Shown: in pieces, positions 1 to 5,659 of the stretch
Position numbering within the stretch: the first letter of the stretch is position 1
How the letters are laid out: every line of letters begins with the position of its first letter
Origin: a bacterium
Lineage (GTDB): Bacteria > Actinomycetota > Acidimicrobiia > UBA5794 > ZC4RG35
DNA length: 8,514 nucleotides
Assembly: GCA_028819835.1 (NCBI GenBank)
Contig: JAPPKR010000147.1
Location: forward strand, 1 to 8,514
Direction of reading: 5' to 3'
The notes under the pieces: model-generated
Told to the model about the DNA's origin: nothing
Seen by the model: the letters and a program-made list of their open reading frames with translations, nothing else
Database searches by the model: none
Made by a program: the position numbers and the translations under genes

Positions 1-765
1 GTACATCACTATCCCGCCGTTGACGTTCAGGTCCTCACCGTTGATGAACACCGCGGCCGGACTGAGCAGGAACAGAACCGCCGATGCGATCTCCTCGGGA
101 CGGGCGGGCCTTCCCAGTTGCGCGGTCGCCGCCGCCGCGTCGAGGTCCACCCCCTCCACGAGCCGGCCCGCCTCCACGCCGAAGCCGCTCCGCATCGGGG
201 TGTCGACGTGTCCAGGACAGATGGAGTTGACCGCGATGTCGGGCGCCAACGCCTTGGCCGAGGAGCGGGTCAGGCTGATCACCGCCGCCTTGGAAGAGTT
301 GTATGGGGCGGAGTAGGGGCCGGGGACCTTTGCCGCGTTGGAGGCGATGTTGACGATCCGACCCCCTCCGGCGGCGCGCATCAGGGGGGCGGCGTGCTTG
401 GTCATCAGATAGGTCCCGAACACGTTCACCTTCAACTCCACCTCCCAGTCCTCCCAGGTCATCTCCTCGAACAGGTAGGCCCGCCCGATCGCCGCGCAGT
501 GAGCCAAGCCTGACAGCACTCCTCCGGTTGCCTCCGAGACCTGCCGGTAGCCCTCGGCCACCGACCCCTCGTCGGAGATGTCAGCCACCACGGGTATGGC
601 GGTTCCGGGTCCTCCCATACCTCCGACAGCCTCCCGGAGGCGCTCTTCGGCCAGGTCGAAACACCAGACTCTCCCGCCCTCGGCCACCAGCATCTCGGCC
701 GTGGCCAGACCGATCCCTCGGCCTGCCCCGGTCACGACGAAATCCTTGCCTGCGAAATAACTCAT
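1..765 (-). CDS. SDR family NAD(P)-dependent oxidoreductase (3' end beyond window)
   Basis: Classical short-chain dehydrogenase/reductase; 255 codons are visible and the last few lie past the left edge. The glycine-rich cofactor motif TGAGRGIG is at residues 12-19. Asp37 at the end of the second beta strand (VWCFD) suggests NAD over NADP. The catalytic tetrad is complete: Asn114 (KVNVFG), Ser142 (NIAS), Tyr155 and Lys159 (YNSSK). PG at 184-185 and a C-terminal FINGEDLNVNGG are family-typical. The usual NNAG motif after beta-4 is replaced by HCAA (89-92), which is unusual. The ATG at 765 was chosen because the fold starts immediately after it and a -10-like TAATCT lies 7 nt upstream with no Shine-Dalgarno, as expected for a leaderless gene. 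It follows the sterol methyltransferase on the same strand after a 111-bp gap. Substrate cannot be told from sequence; a hydroxy-lipid or hydroxysteroid is only a contextual guess. Confidence 0.93.
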   Translation of the reverse strand, partial: MSYFAGKDFVVTGAGRGIGLATAEMLVAEGGRVWCFDLAEERLREAVGGMGGPGTAIPVVADISDEGSVAEGYRQVSEATGGVLSGLAHCAAIGRAYLFEEMTWEDWEVELKVNVFGTYLMTKHAAPLMRAAGGGRIVNIASNAAKVPGPYSAPYNSSKAAVISLTRSSAKALAPDIAVNSICPGHVDTPMRSGFGVEAGRLVEGVDLDAAAATAQLGRPARPEEIASAVLFLLSPAAVFINGEDLNVNGGIVMY

Positions 766-772
766 ACCGGCC

Positions 773-778
773 AGATTA
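773..778 (-). promoter_or_regulatory. -10 box (TAATCT) for the SDR gene, leaderless-type
   Basis: TAATCT on the minus strand ends exactly 7 nt before the ATG at 765. This places the expected transcription start at or next to the A of the start codon. A -35-like TTGTCA lies at 804-799, but with a long 20-nt spacer. No ribosome-binding site lies between. Confidence 0.5.
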
Positions 779-876
779 CCGGCCCATCCAAGCTCGGTTG
801 ACAAGCAAGTCCTTTGGCTAAGGCGCAAGGTGACCGTCTATCCGACCTCGGGATCGCTTATTTGGAAAGGAGATGG

Positions 877-1926
877 TCAAGAAGGCTTGCGAGCCAGGAA
901 GCAGTACAGCGGCGTGAAAATCCCGGTCTTCCCGCCCGCCACGTAGGCCTTTGCGGTCCGATCCAGCAGCCTGACGACCTCCGCGGAACCCCTGGGAAAA
1001 ATCCTGACCACCTCTGCTGCCTTGAATACCTTGATGAGCGCCCTGCGGCCAAGCGGAATCCGGCGCAGGCCGCTGCCCGCTGTTCTGCGCGAGGTTTCCA
1101 TTGGCTGGTACCACGGTGTTGCCGCCTGGCCGTTCTCCTCGACAGCCCGGTCGATGCCTTCGACGACCTCGAATCCGGCCGCCACAAGGTCCCGGTTCAC
1201 CTGATCCACTGTGGCGATCTCCGAGAGTGCGATGCCGCGCATCAATTCCTGCTTGATGGCCCGGTGCCGCTTGTTGTCAGGATCGAACCTGTCCGTCATG
1301 CACATTTCCTGACCCCAGAACAGGGCTCCGGGCTTCAGCACCCGGTGGATCTCGGCGAACGCTCCCACTTTGTCCGGCGCATGGCACGTCGATTCGATGG
1401 CGTAGCCCCGGTCGAAAGTGTGGTCCGGAACAGCCCCCATGTCCATGAAACTGCACTCCAGGTAGTCGACCATGTGATCGAGTCCCGCCTCTGCGTTCAA
1501 CGACCTCGCCCTGTCAAGCTGAACGCCACTGCGGTTGACCCCGACCACTCTGACACCGGCCTCACGGACCACGCGGCGCATCGGGCCGCCGATTCCGCAA
1601 CCAACGTCGACCACGTTCATGCCCTCGCGCAAATCCAGTTTGGCGATCATCAGTCGCTGATGCCGGACCTGGGACTCCCCCAGGGTCTCCTGAGGCGAAA
1701 GCGGCGCGAAGTGCAGGGACTCACCCCAACCGTAAACCATGAACTCATTGCAAAGGTCGTAGTACTCCTCGACCGTTTCGGTGTGGTCGTAACCCCTCCC
1801 GTCGGTCTCGACGGCCGACGTTCTATCGATCCAACCGTCGAAGCGTTGCACCCGACGGGCCACGTCCGTCCCGCGGTGCGCATTATGGAGTCCCCTGTAC
1901 AGGTCGCGGAGTTTCGCCAACATCAT
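877..1926 (-). CDS. Sterol 24-C-methyltransferase (SMT/Erg6-like)
   Basis: A 349-residue SAM-dependent methyltransferase resembling eukaryotic Erg6/SMT along its whole length. Such enzymes methylate the C-24 double bond of the sterol side chain. Visible in order: region I YYDLCNEF..YGWGESLHFAP (55-75); SAM motif VVDVGCGIGGP (105-115); the IESTCHAPDK segment (177-186), close to yeast IEATCHAP; EIHRVLKPG (192-200); MTDRFDPDN (210-218), the counterpart of MTDKYD; and a C-terminal sterol-MT domain ending GKTGIFTPLYCFLARKP (332-348), which matches the plant/fungal terminus. Yeast Tyr81-Glu82, just before YGWG, correspond to Met63-Val64 here, a departure in the segment linked to substrate and product control. 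The start is the first of two consecutive ATGs; there is no Shine-Dalgarno. A TAGATT 25 nt upstream is a weak -10 candidate. No sterol biosynthesis genes are in the window. Another SMT-like substrate (for example a tocopherol-type or polyprenyl compound) is possible but less likely given the C-terminal domain. Confidence 0.88.
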   Translation of the reverse strand: MMLAKLRDLYRGLHNAHRGTDVARRVQRFDGWIDRTSAVETDGRGYDHTETVEEYYDLCNEFMVYGWGESLHFAPLSPQETLGESQVRHQRLMIAKLDLREGMNVVDVGCGIGGPMRRVVREAGVRVVGVNRSGVQLDRARSLNAEAGLDHMVDYLECSFMDMGAVPDHTFDRGYAIESTCHAPDKVGAFAEIHRVLKPGALFWGQEMCMTDRFDPDNKRHRAIKQELMRGIALSEIATVDQVNRDLVAAGFEVVEGIDRAVEENGQAATPWYQPMETSRRTAGSGLRRIPLGRRALIKVFKAAEVVRIFPRGSAEVVRLLDRTAKAYVAGGKTGIFTPLYCFLARKPS

Positions 1927-2026
1927 TCAGGGAGCAACGAGAGGGTAATTCAATCTAACGGTCGGCCCCGCCACCGGAATCCCCTTGCCAAGACAGGAGT
2001 GGATGCCTGAGTGTGTGTCCATCTGT

Positions 2027-2052
2027 TTGCCCATGAGTACCTACCTGGGCAA
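2027..2052. repeat. Inverted repeat TTGCCCA-N12-TGGGCAA between two methyltransferase genes
   Basis: Perfect 7-bp arms (2027-2033 and 2046-2052) are separated by 12 nt, in the 174-bp gap between the ICMT-like gene (stop at 2101) and the sterol methyltransferase (start at 1926). It could be a regulator-binding site about 100 nt upstream of the methyltransferase, or a transcript hairpin. No U-tract follows on the minus strand, so a classical terminator is unlikely. Confidence 0.4.
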
Positions 2053-2100
2053 CACATCATAGACGTTTCTCAACCACCAGGCGAGAATGCCCGCGAAATC

Positions 2101-2574
2101 CTACCTGTGGAAGAACCGGGGTAGCCAACGGCCCACCCGAGCCTTGTAGGCGTCGTACTCGGCGCCGAACTTCCGGGACAGGTGCGGCTCTTCGTAGATG
2201 CGCACGAATAAGGAGAAGAAGATGAACAGGAAGACCCCGCACCACGCCAGGACCACCGATCCGAAGAGTATGGCCCACCCGGCGATCAGAGTTATCAACC
2301 CCACGTACATGGGATTTCGGGTATACCGGTAGAGACCGCGAACGACCAGTCGCTTCGGCTCGTCGATGGGAGCGGGTGTCCCCTTCCCGAACACCACGAA
2401 GTCCCAAACACAACGCAGGTACATGGCTGCCCCGATGGCCATCAAACAGACGGCCAGCACCATCAGCGCCCCATCCGCCGGTTCCCGACCCCGCACCAGC
2501 AGGGCGGGGACGAGGACCCCGAACCCACCCGGCACGACCAGGGTGAACACCGCTGCTTTCACGTAGAGCTTCAT
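2101..2574 (-). CDS. Isoprenylcysteine carboxylmethyltransferase (ICMT/PEMT)-family membrane methyltransferase
   Basis: A 157-residue integral membrane protein with about four hydrophobic segments (roughly 7-27, 36-56, 88-107, 108-127). The C-terminal SAM-binding signature of the ICMT/phospholipid N-methyltransferase superfamily is clear: GLYRYTRNPMYVG (80-92), EEPHL (128-132) and FGAEYDAYKARVGRWLPR (136-153). Family members methylate small lipophilic or thiol substrates, phospholipid head groups or prenyl-cysteine. Bacterial members usually have unknown substrates. Length is normal for the short bacterial form. The ATG at 2574 is preceded by TACATT with a 7-nt gap and no Shine-Dalgarno. It lies 51 nt after ackA on the same strand, so it may be both co-transcribed with ackA and started from its own promoter. 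Its placement upstream of the sterol methyltransferase is suggestive, but no functional link is shown. Confidence 0.88.
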   Translation of the reverse strand: MKLYVKAAVFTLVVPGGFGVLVPALLVRGREPADGALMVLAVCLMAIGAAMYLRCVWDFVVFGKGTPAPIDEPKRLVVRGLYRYTRNPMYVGLITLIAGWAILFGSVVLAWCGVFLFIFFSLFVRIYEEPHLSRKFGAEYDAYKARVGRWLPRFFHR

Positions 2575-2581
2575 CCGTCCA

Positions 2582-2587
2582 AATGTA
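2582..2587 (-). promoter_or_regulatory. -10 box (TACATT) for the ICMT-like gene, leaderless-type
   Basis: TACATT on the minus strand is followed by 7 nt and then the ATG at 2574. It is the same geometry as at 773-778 and 6871-6876. I see no convincing -35 box. Confidence 0.5.
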
Positions 2588-2625
2588 CCCGCCGCCGCCC
2601 TGGCGTGCTGGTTGGAACGCCCTCT

Positions 2626-3819
2626 TCAGGCCTGGCCGCCTACCACCAATCGCACGGTGTCACGGGCAATCAGGGATTCCTCGTCGGTGGGGATCACCCA
2701 TGCCGCGAGCGGGCTCTCGTCGGTGGAGATCCTTCTTTCCCCTCCTCCCTCGTTCCGGGAGGGATCGAAGGCAAGACCCAGGCCCTCCAACCCCTCAAGG
2801 ACCCTTCGCCGCACCCCCGCGTTGTTCTCGCCGATCCCGCCGGAGAAGACCACTCCGTCGCACGGCGCAGCCTGCACCAGGAACGCCCCCAGGTAGCGGC
2901 GGATGCGGTGACAGAAAACCTCCACCGCCAGGGCGGCGGACCGGTCCCCGTCCCGGGTCGCCTCGGCCAGCCTCCGGAAGTCCGACGAGATCCCGCTCAG
3001 GCCCAGCAGGCCTCCCTCTCTCTCCAGGCCCCGACGGATCTCGGACGCCGACAGGCCCGCCTCCATGAGGTGAAACACCACCGCCGGGTCCAGGTCGCCG
3101 CTCCGGGTGCCCATCACCAGCCCCTCCAGGGGAGTCATCCCCATCGAGGTGTCCACGGCCTCGCCCTTCCGCACCGCGCAGGCCGAGGCGCCCGCCCCCA
3201 GGTGGAACGTCACCAGGTTGGGGCGGGGTTTGCCCAGCACAATGGAGGCGCGCTCCACGAGATATCGGTGGCTGATCCCGTGGAAGCCGTAGCGCCTCAC
3301 TCCGTGTTCGCGCCACCAATGCGCCGGGACCGCGTAGCGATAGGCGCGCTCGGGTAGCGTCGAGAAGAAGGCGGTGTCGAACACCGCCACTCCGGCCGCC
3401 TCGGGCAGAAGATCCCCCGCCGCCTCGATGCCGGCCCGGTTGGCGGGGTTGTGAAGGGGCGCCAGGGAGTCAAGCGATTGGATCGTCTCCATCACCCCGG
3501 GGTCGATGATCACCGACGCCGAGAATTGCTCCCCGCCGTGCACCACCCGATGGCCCACCCCCGCGATCTCCCGTGAGTCGCCCACCGGGGGGACCGGCCC
3601 CCAGTCCGACAACGCCTCGACTATGCGCGACACCCCGGAGCGGTAATTAGTCACCGGAGCTTCCACCGCGGCCTCCCAGTCCCCCACCCGGTGACGATGC
3701 CGGGCGCCCGGAGTACCGATCCCCTCAATGATCCCCCCTGCCAGGGCATCGCCCACCTCCACGCCGTACAGCTTGTACTTGATGGACGAACTGCCGCAGT
3801 TGATGACCAGTATGCGCAT
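2626..3819 (-). CDS. ackA: Acetate kinase
   Basis: A 397-residue ASKHA-fold kinase interconverting acetate + ATP and acetyl phosphate + ADP, with normal family length. Family residues are present: Asn7/Ser10/Ser12 in INCGSSS, Arg91 in HRVVHGG, His123 in LHNP, Asp148 in FDTAFF, His180 in YGFHG, DTSMGMTPLEGLVMGTRSGD (223-242, including Arg239), SGGIGEN (326-332) and the C-terminal acidic pair in PTDEE. One conserved position differs: the usual HLGNG reads HLGAG, with Ala209 replacing the asparagine that corresponds to Asn211 of the Methanosarcina enzyme. The start is ATG at 3819, directly opening the conserved MRILVINCGS; an in-frame TTG at 3828 is also possible. It begins 34 nt after the acyl-CoA dehydrogenase stop, so the two probably form an operon, although TAGGGT 8 nt upstream may also allow leaderless transcription. 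No phosphotransacetylase gene is in the window. Confidence 0.96.
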   Translation of the reverse strand: MRILVINCGSSSIKYKLYGVEVGDALAGGIIEGIGTPGARHRHRVGDWEAAVEAPVTNYRSGVSRIVEALSDWGPVPPVGDSREIAGVGHRVVHGGEQFSASVIIDPGVMETIQSLDSLAPLHNPANRAGIEAAGDLLPEAAGVAVFDTAFFSTLPERAYRYAVPAHWWREHGVRRYGFHGISHRYLVERASIVLGKPRPNLVTFHLGAGASACAVRKGEAVDTSMGMTPLEGLVMGTRSGDLDPAVVFHLMEAGLSASEIRRGLEREGGLLGLSGISSDFRRLAEATRDGDRSAALAVEVFCHRIRRYLGAFLVQAAPCDGVVFSGGIGENNAGVRRRVLEGLEGLGLAFDPSRNEGGGERRISTDESPLAAWVIPTDEESLIARDTVRLVVGGQA

Positions 3820-3827
3820 CGGCCCCA

Positions 3828-3833
3828 ACCCTA
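3828..3833 (-). promoter_or_regulatory. Possible internal -10 box (TAGGGT) for ackA
   Basis: TAGGGT lies 8 nt before the ackA ATG at 3819, close to the spacing of the other leaderless candidates. The G-rich stretch that follows is not a recognisable Shine-Dalgarno. Because ackA probably also receives transcripts from the gene upstream, this site is less certain. Confidence 0.33.
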
Positions 3834-3853
3834 CGGCGTCCCGGCTCGGCTTT

Positions 3854-4975
3854 CTACTTGAGAAGCGGCTCCCGCGGGAGCCCCAGCATCCGCTCTGCTA
3901 TCACATTGAGAAGAATCTGGGAGGTCCCCCCTCCGATGGTGAGCGCCGGGGAGAACAGGAACCCCCAGTTCCACACATCGGTCTCCTCTCCGAAGGGGCC
4001 ACGGTCGGTACGCATCCCGTCGGCGCCGGCCAGGTCCTTGGCCAGGTTCATGATCCGCTGCCCGGCCCGATCCGCCATCAGCTTCTTGACCTCGGCTATC
4101 GCCCCCGGCTCCCGCCCGGCCACCAGGTCGGTGAGGATCCGCAGGCCGATGAGGTGGATGATCTTGTCCTCGGTGTACAGCCGGGCAAGCTCCTGGCGGT
4201 GGGCCTTTCGGTCGATCCCTGCCGCGCTGGCCCGCTCCAAGAGATCGTGGACGCTGGGCCCCATCCCCCAGATCGCCCCTCCCCCCGACAGCGCCACCCG
4301 CTCGTTGGCCAGGGTGTAGCGGGCGGCCCGCCATCCGGCGTGGAGTTCCCCCACCACGTTCTCGGCGGGAACCCGCACGTCGGTGAGGAACACCTCGTTG
4401 AAGTGCCGGTTCCCGGTCATCTCGATTATCGGGCGGATCTCGATCCCGGGCTGTTCCATGGGGCAGATGAACCAGGTGATCCCCCGGTGCTTGGGCGCGT
4501 CGGGGTCGGTCCGGGCCAGAAGCATCCCGTACCGGGAGACCTCCGCCCCGCTGGTCCAGATCTTCTGGCCGTTGATTACCCATTCGTCTCCGTCTCGTTC
4601 GGCGCGGGTCTGAAGGGACGCCAGGTCGGAGCCGGAGTTGGGCTCCGAGAACAACTGACACCACTGCTCCTCGCCGGTGAGGATCGGCCACAGGTGCCGT
4701 TCCTGCTGGGCGGCGTTGCCGAAGTTGAGAAGGGTCGGCGCCGCCCAACCCAGGGCGATGGCGTTCTCGGGGCGACCCACGCCCGCCGAGGCCAACTCCT
4801 CGTCGATGATCAGTTCCTCGAGGACATCGGCGCCCTGCCCGTACGGCTCGGGGAATCGGGGCTTCACATAACCCGCCCTCGCCAACTGCTCGGGGCTGGG
4901 ATCGGGATGGTCGGAGAGCCAGTCGCGGACCCGCAGGCGCCTGGGATCATCGGCCGGGGCCAAGGCGAAATCCAC
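3854..4975 (-). CDS. Acyl-CoA dehydrogenase (FadE-like, IVD/LCAD-type catalytic base)
   Basis: A 373-residue FAD-dependent acyl-CoA dehydrogenase, catalysing alpha,beta-desaturation of an acyl-CoA in beta-oxidation. Motifs: QLFSEPNSGSDLASLQT (107-123), the middle-domain FAD/substrate signature; WVINGQKIWTSGA (132-144); HFNEVFLTDVRVP (191-203); and IGGGTSQILLNVIAERMLGLPRE (347-369). The MCAD-type catalytic glutamate before GTSQI is Gly here. Glu225 in LANER sits where isovaleryl- and long-chain acyl-CoA dehydrogenases keep their base, so activity is plausible. The GTG start at 4975 was chosen because AAGGAG lies 8 nt upstream; a longer in-frame reading from 5131 adds 52 residues with no family match and crosses the divergent gene. 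The N-terminal helical part is short. It heads the run with ackA. Substrate is unknown; actinobacterial relatives include heteromeric steroid side-chain dehydrogenases, but no partner dehydrogenase is adjacent. Confidence 0.92.
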   Translation of the reverse strand: MDFALAPADDPRRLRVRDWLSDHPDPSPEQLARAGYVKPRFPEPYGQGADVLEELIIDEELASAGVGRPENAIALGWAAPTLLNFGNAAQQERHLWPILTGEEQWCQLFSEPNSGSDLASLQTRAERDGDEWVINGQKIWTSGAEVSRYGMLLARTDPDAPKHRGITWFICPMEQPGIEIRPIIEMTGNRHFNEVFLTDVRVPAENVVGELHAGWRAARYTLANERVALSGGGAIWGMGPSVHDLLERASAAGIDRKAHRQELARLYTEDKIIHLIGLRILTDLVAGREPGAIAEVKKLMADRAGQRIMNLAKDLAGADGMRTDRGPFGEETDVWNWGFLFSPALTIGGGTSQILLNVIAERMLGLPREPLLK

Positions 4976-4983
4976 TCCAAACT

Positions 4984-4989
4984 CTCCTT
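4984..4989 (-). promoter_or_regulatory. Ribosome binding site fixing the acyl-CoA dehydrogenase start
   Basis: AAGGAG on the minus strand, 8 nt before GTG at 4975. It is one of the clear Shine-Dalgarno sites in the window and decides the GTG start over the upstream in-frame codons. Confidence 0.75.
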
Positions 4990-5017
4990 CCTGCGTCGTC
5001 CGTGTGCGTCGCTGGTG

Positions 5018-5023
5018 ATTGTA
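5018..5023 (-). promoter_or_regulatory. -10 box (TACAAT) for the acyl-CoA dehydrogenase-ackA unit
   Basis: TACAAT differs from TATAAT at one base and lies in the 65-bp divergent gap. It would give a leader of about 35 nt that includes the AAGGAG site. The -35 match at 16-17 nt spacing (TTCATT) is poor. Confidence 0.4.
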
Positions 5024-5029
5024 GAGACG

Positions 5030-5036
5030 AAGGAGG
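5030..5036 (+). promoter_or_regulatory. Ribosome binding site for the PPOX-family gene
   Basis: AAGGAGG lies 4 nt before ATG 5041 and 10 nt before the in-frame ATG 5047. Either could be used, with the same protein apart from two residues. Confidence 0.6.
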
Positions 5037-5040
5037 GAGA

Positions 5041-5553
5041 ATGAAGATGACCGGCCAATCCGACCTCTCTTCTTCCGCGGGAGGCAGAATGGGAGTGTCG
5101 ATAAGCCACACGTCCTCCGGGACACGGCCAAGGAGGTGCCTGATCGACACCGAAGAGATCACCCGAAGTCTGACCGACGCCCGGTCGGCCACCCTGGGAA
5201 CCGTCGACCGCGCGGGCCGGCCACACCTGGTCCCGATCGTGTTCGCCTACCGCGAAGGGCGTCTCTACACCGCCGTGGACCGCAAGCCCAAGTCAACCAG
5301 CCGGCTCAAGCGGCTCCGCAACATCGAGGCCAACCCCGGTGTCTCGGTGCTCCTGGACGGCTACGACGACGATTGGACCCGGCTGTGGTGGATCAGGATC
5401 GACGGCTCAGCGAGGGTTATCGACTCCGGCCCGGCCTTCCGGGAAGGAATCGCCCTCCTCACCCGCAAGTACCAGACCTATGTCGCCCAGCCTCCACCGG
5501 GTCCGGTCATAGAGGTCCGGATCGAGACGATCAGAGCCTGGTCGGCCACCTGA
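5041..5553 (+). CDS. PPOX-class F420-dependent oxidoreductase, Rv0121-like
   Basis: A 170-residue split-barrel protein of the pyridoxamine-5'-phosphate-oxidase-like superfamily, subgroup resembling Mycobacterium Rv0121 (F420- or flavin-binding reductase, substrate unknown, cytosolic). Signature: ATLGTVDRAGRPHLVPIVFA (50-69), LYTAVDRKPK (75-84), LKRLRNIEANPGVSVLLD (89-106) and YDDDWTRLWWIRIDG (108-122). The conserved domain begins at about residue 34; residues 1-33 are a Ser/Gly/Arg-rich extension without family match. Relatives are about 140 residues, so the true start is uncertain. ATG 5041 and 5047 share one strong Shine-Dalgarno, ATG 5089 has GGGAGG 4 nt upstream, and AAGGAGGTG occurs inside the frame at 5130-5138 just before the conserved region. 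It is divergent from the acyl-CoA dehydrogenase with a 65-bp gap, so co-regulation is possible. The family points to an F420-producing host, consistent with actinobacteria. Confidence 0.88.
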   Translation: MKMTGQSDLSSSAGGRMGVSISHTSSGTRPRRCLIDTEEITRSLTDARSATLGTVDRAGRPHLVPIVFAYREGRLYTAVDRKPKSTSRLKRLRNIEANPGVSVLLDGYDDDWTRLWWIRIDGSARVIDSGPAFREGIALLTRKYQTYVAQPPPGPVIEVRIETIRAWSAT

Positions 5554-5570
5554 CCCGTGACTGATTCAAC

Positions 5571-5587
5571 TTGCCAAATGTTGGCAA
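5571..5587 (+). terminator. Hairpin TTGCCAA-ATG-TTGGCAA downstream of the PPOX gene
   Basis: A perfect 7-bp stem with a 3-nt loop, 18 nt after the PPOX stop, in the gap to the convergently oriented zinc-finger gene. It overlaps a second perfect palindrome, GGCAATTGCC (5583-5592), so two alternative hairpins share an arm. There is no clear U-tract. It could be a weak terminator or a protein-binding palindrome. Confidence 0.35.
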
Positions 5588-5659
5588 TTGCCTGCTACGG
5601 AACCGACTTGGAAAGGCAACTTGAGAATAGGCAAATCCCAGGTGGGAAGACCACAGCCC

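Noticed and set aside
798..803. Perfect TTGACA on the plus strand, possible -35 box
   Set aside because: No -10 box at 16-18 nt and no plus-strand gene downstream; more likely chance.
814..2010. Long plus-strand open frame (398 codons) over the sterol methyltransferase
   Set aside because: It is the antisense shadow of the methyltransferase, has no family motifs and no ribosome site, and the minus frame carries a full conserved domain architecture.
3728..5044. Long plus-strand open frame (438 codons) opposite ackA and the acyl-CoA dehydrogenase
   Set aside because: Low-complexity Gly/Pro/Leu-rich translation typical of high-GC antisense frames; both minus-strand genes are certain.
5136..5564. 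Plus-strand 142-codon frame starting at a GTG after AAGGAG
   Set aside because: Out of frame with the conserved PPOX domain and its translation is Arg/Pro/Gly-rich with no motifs.
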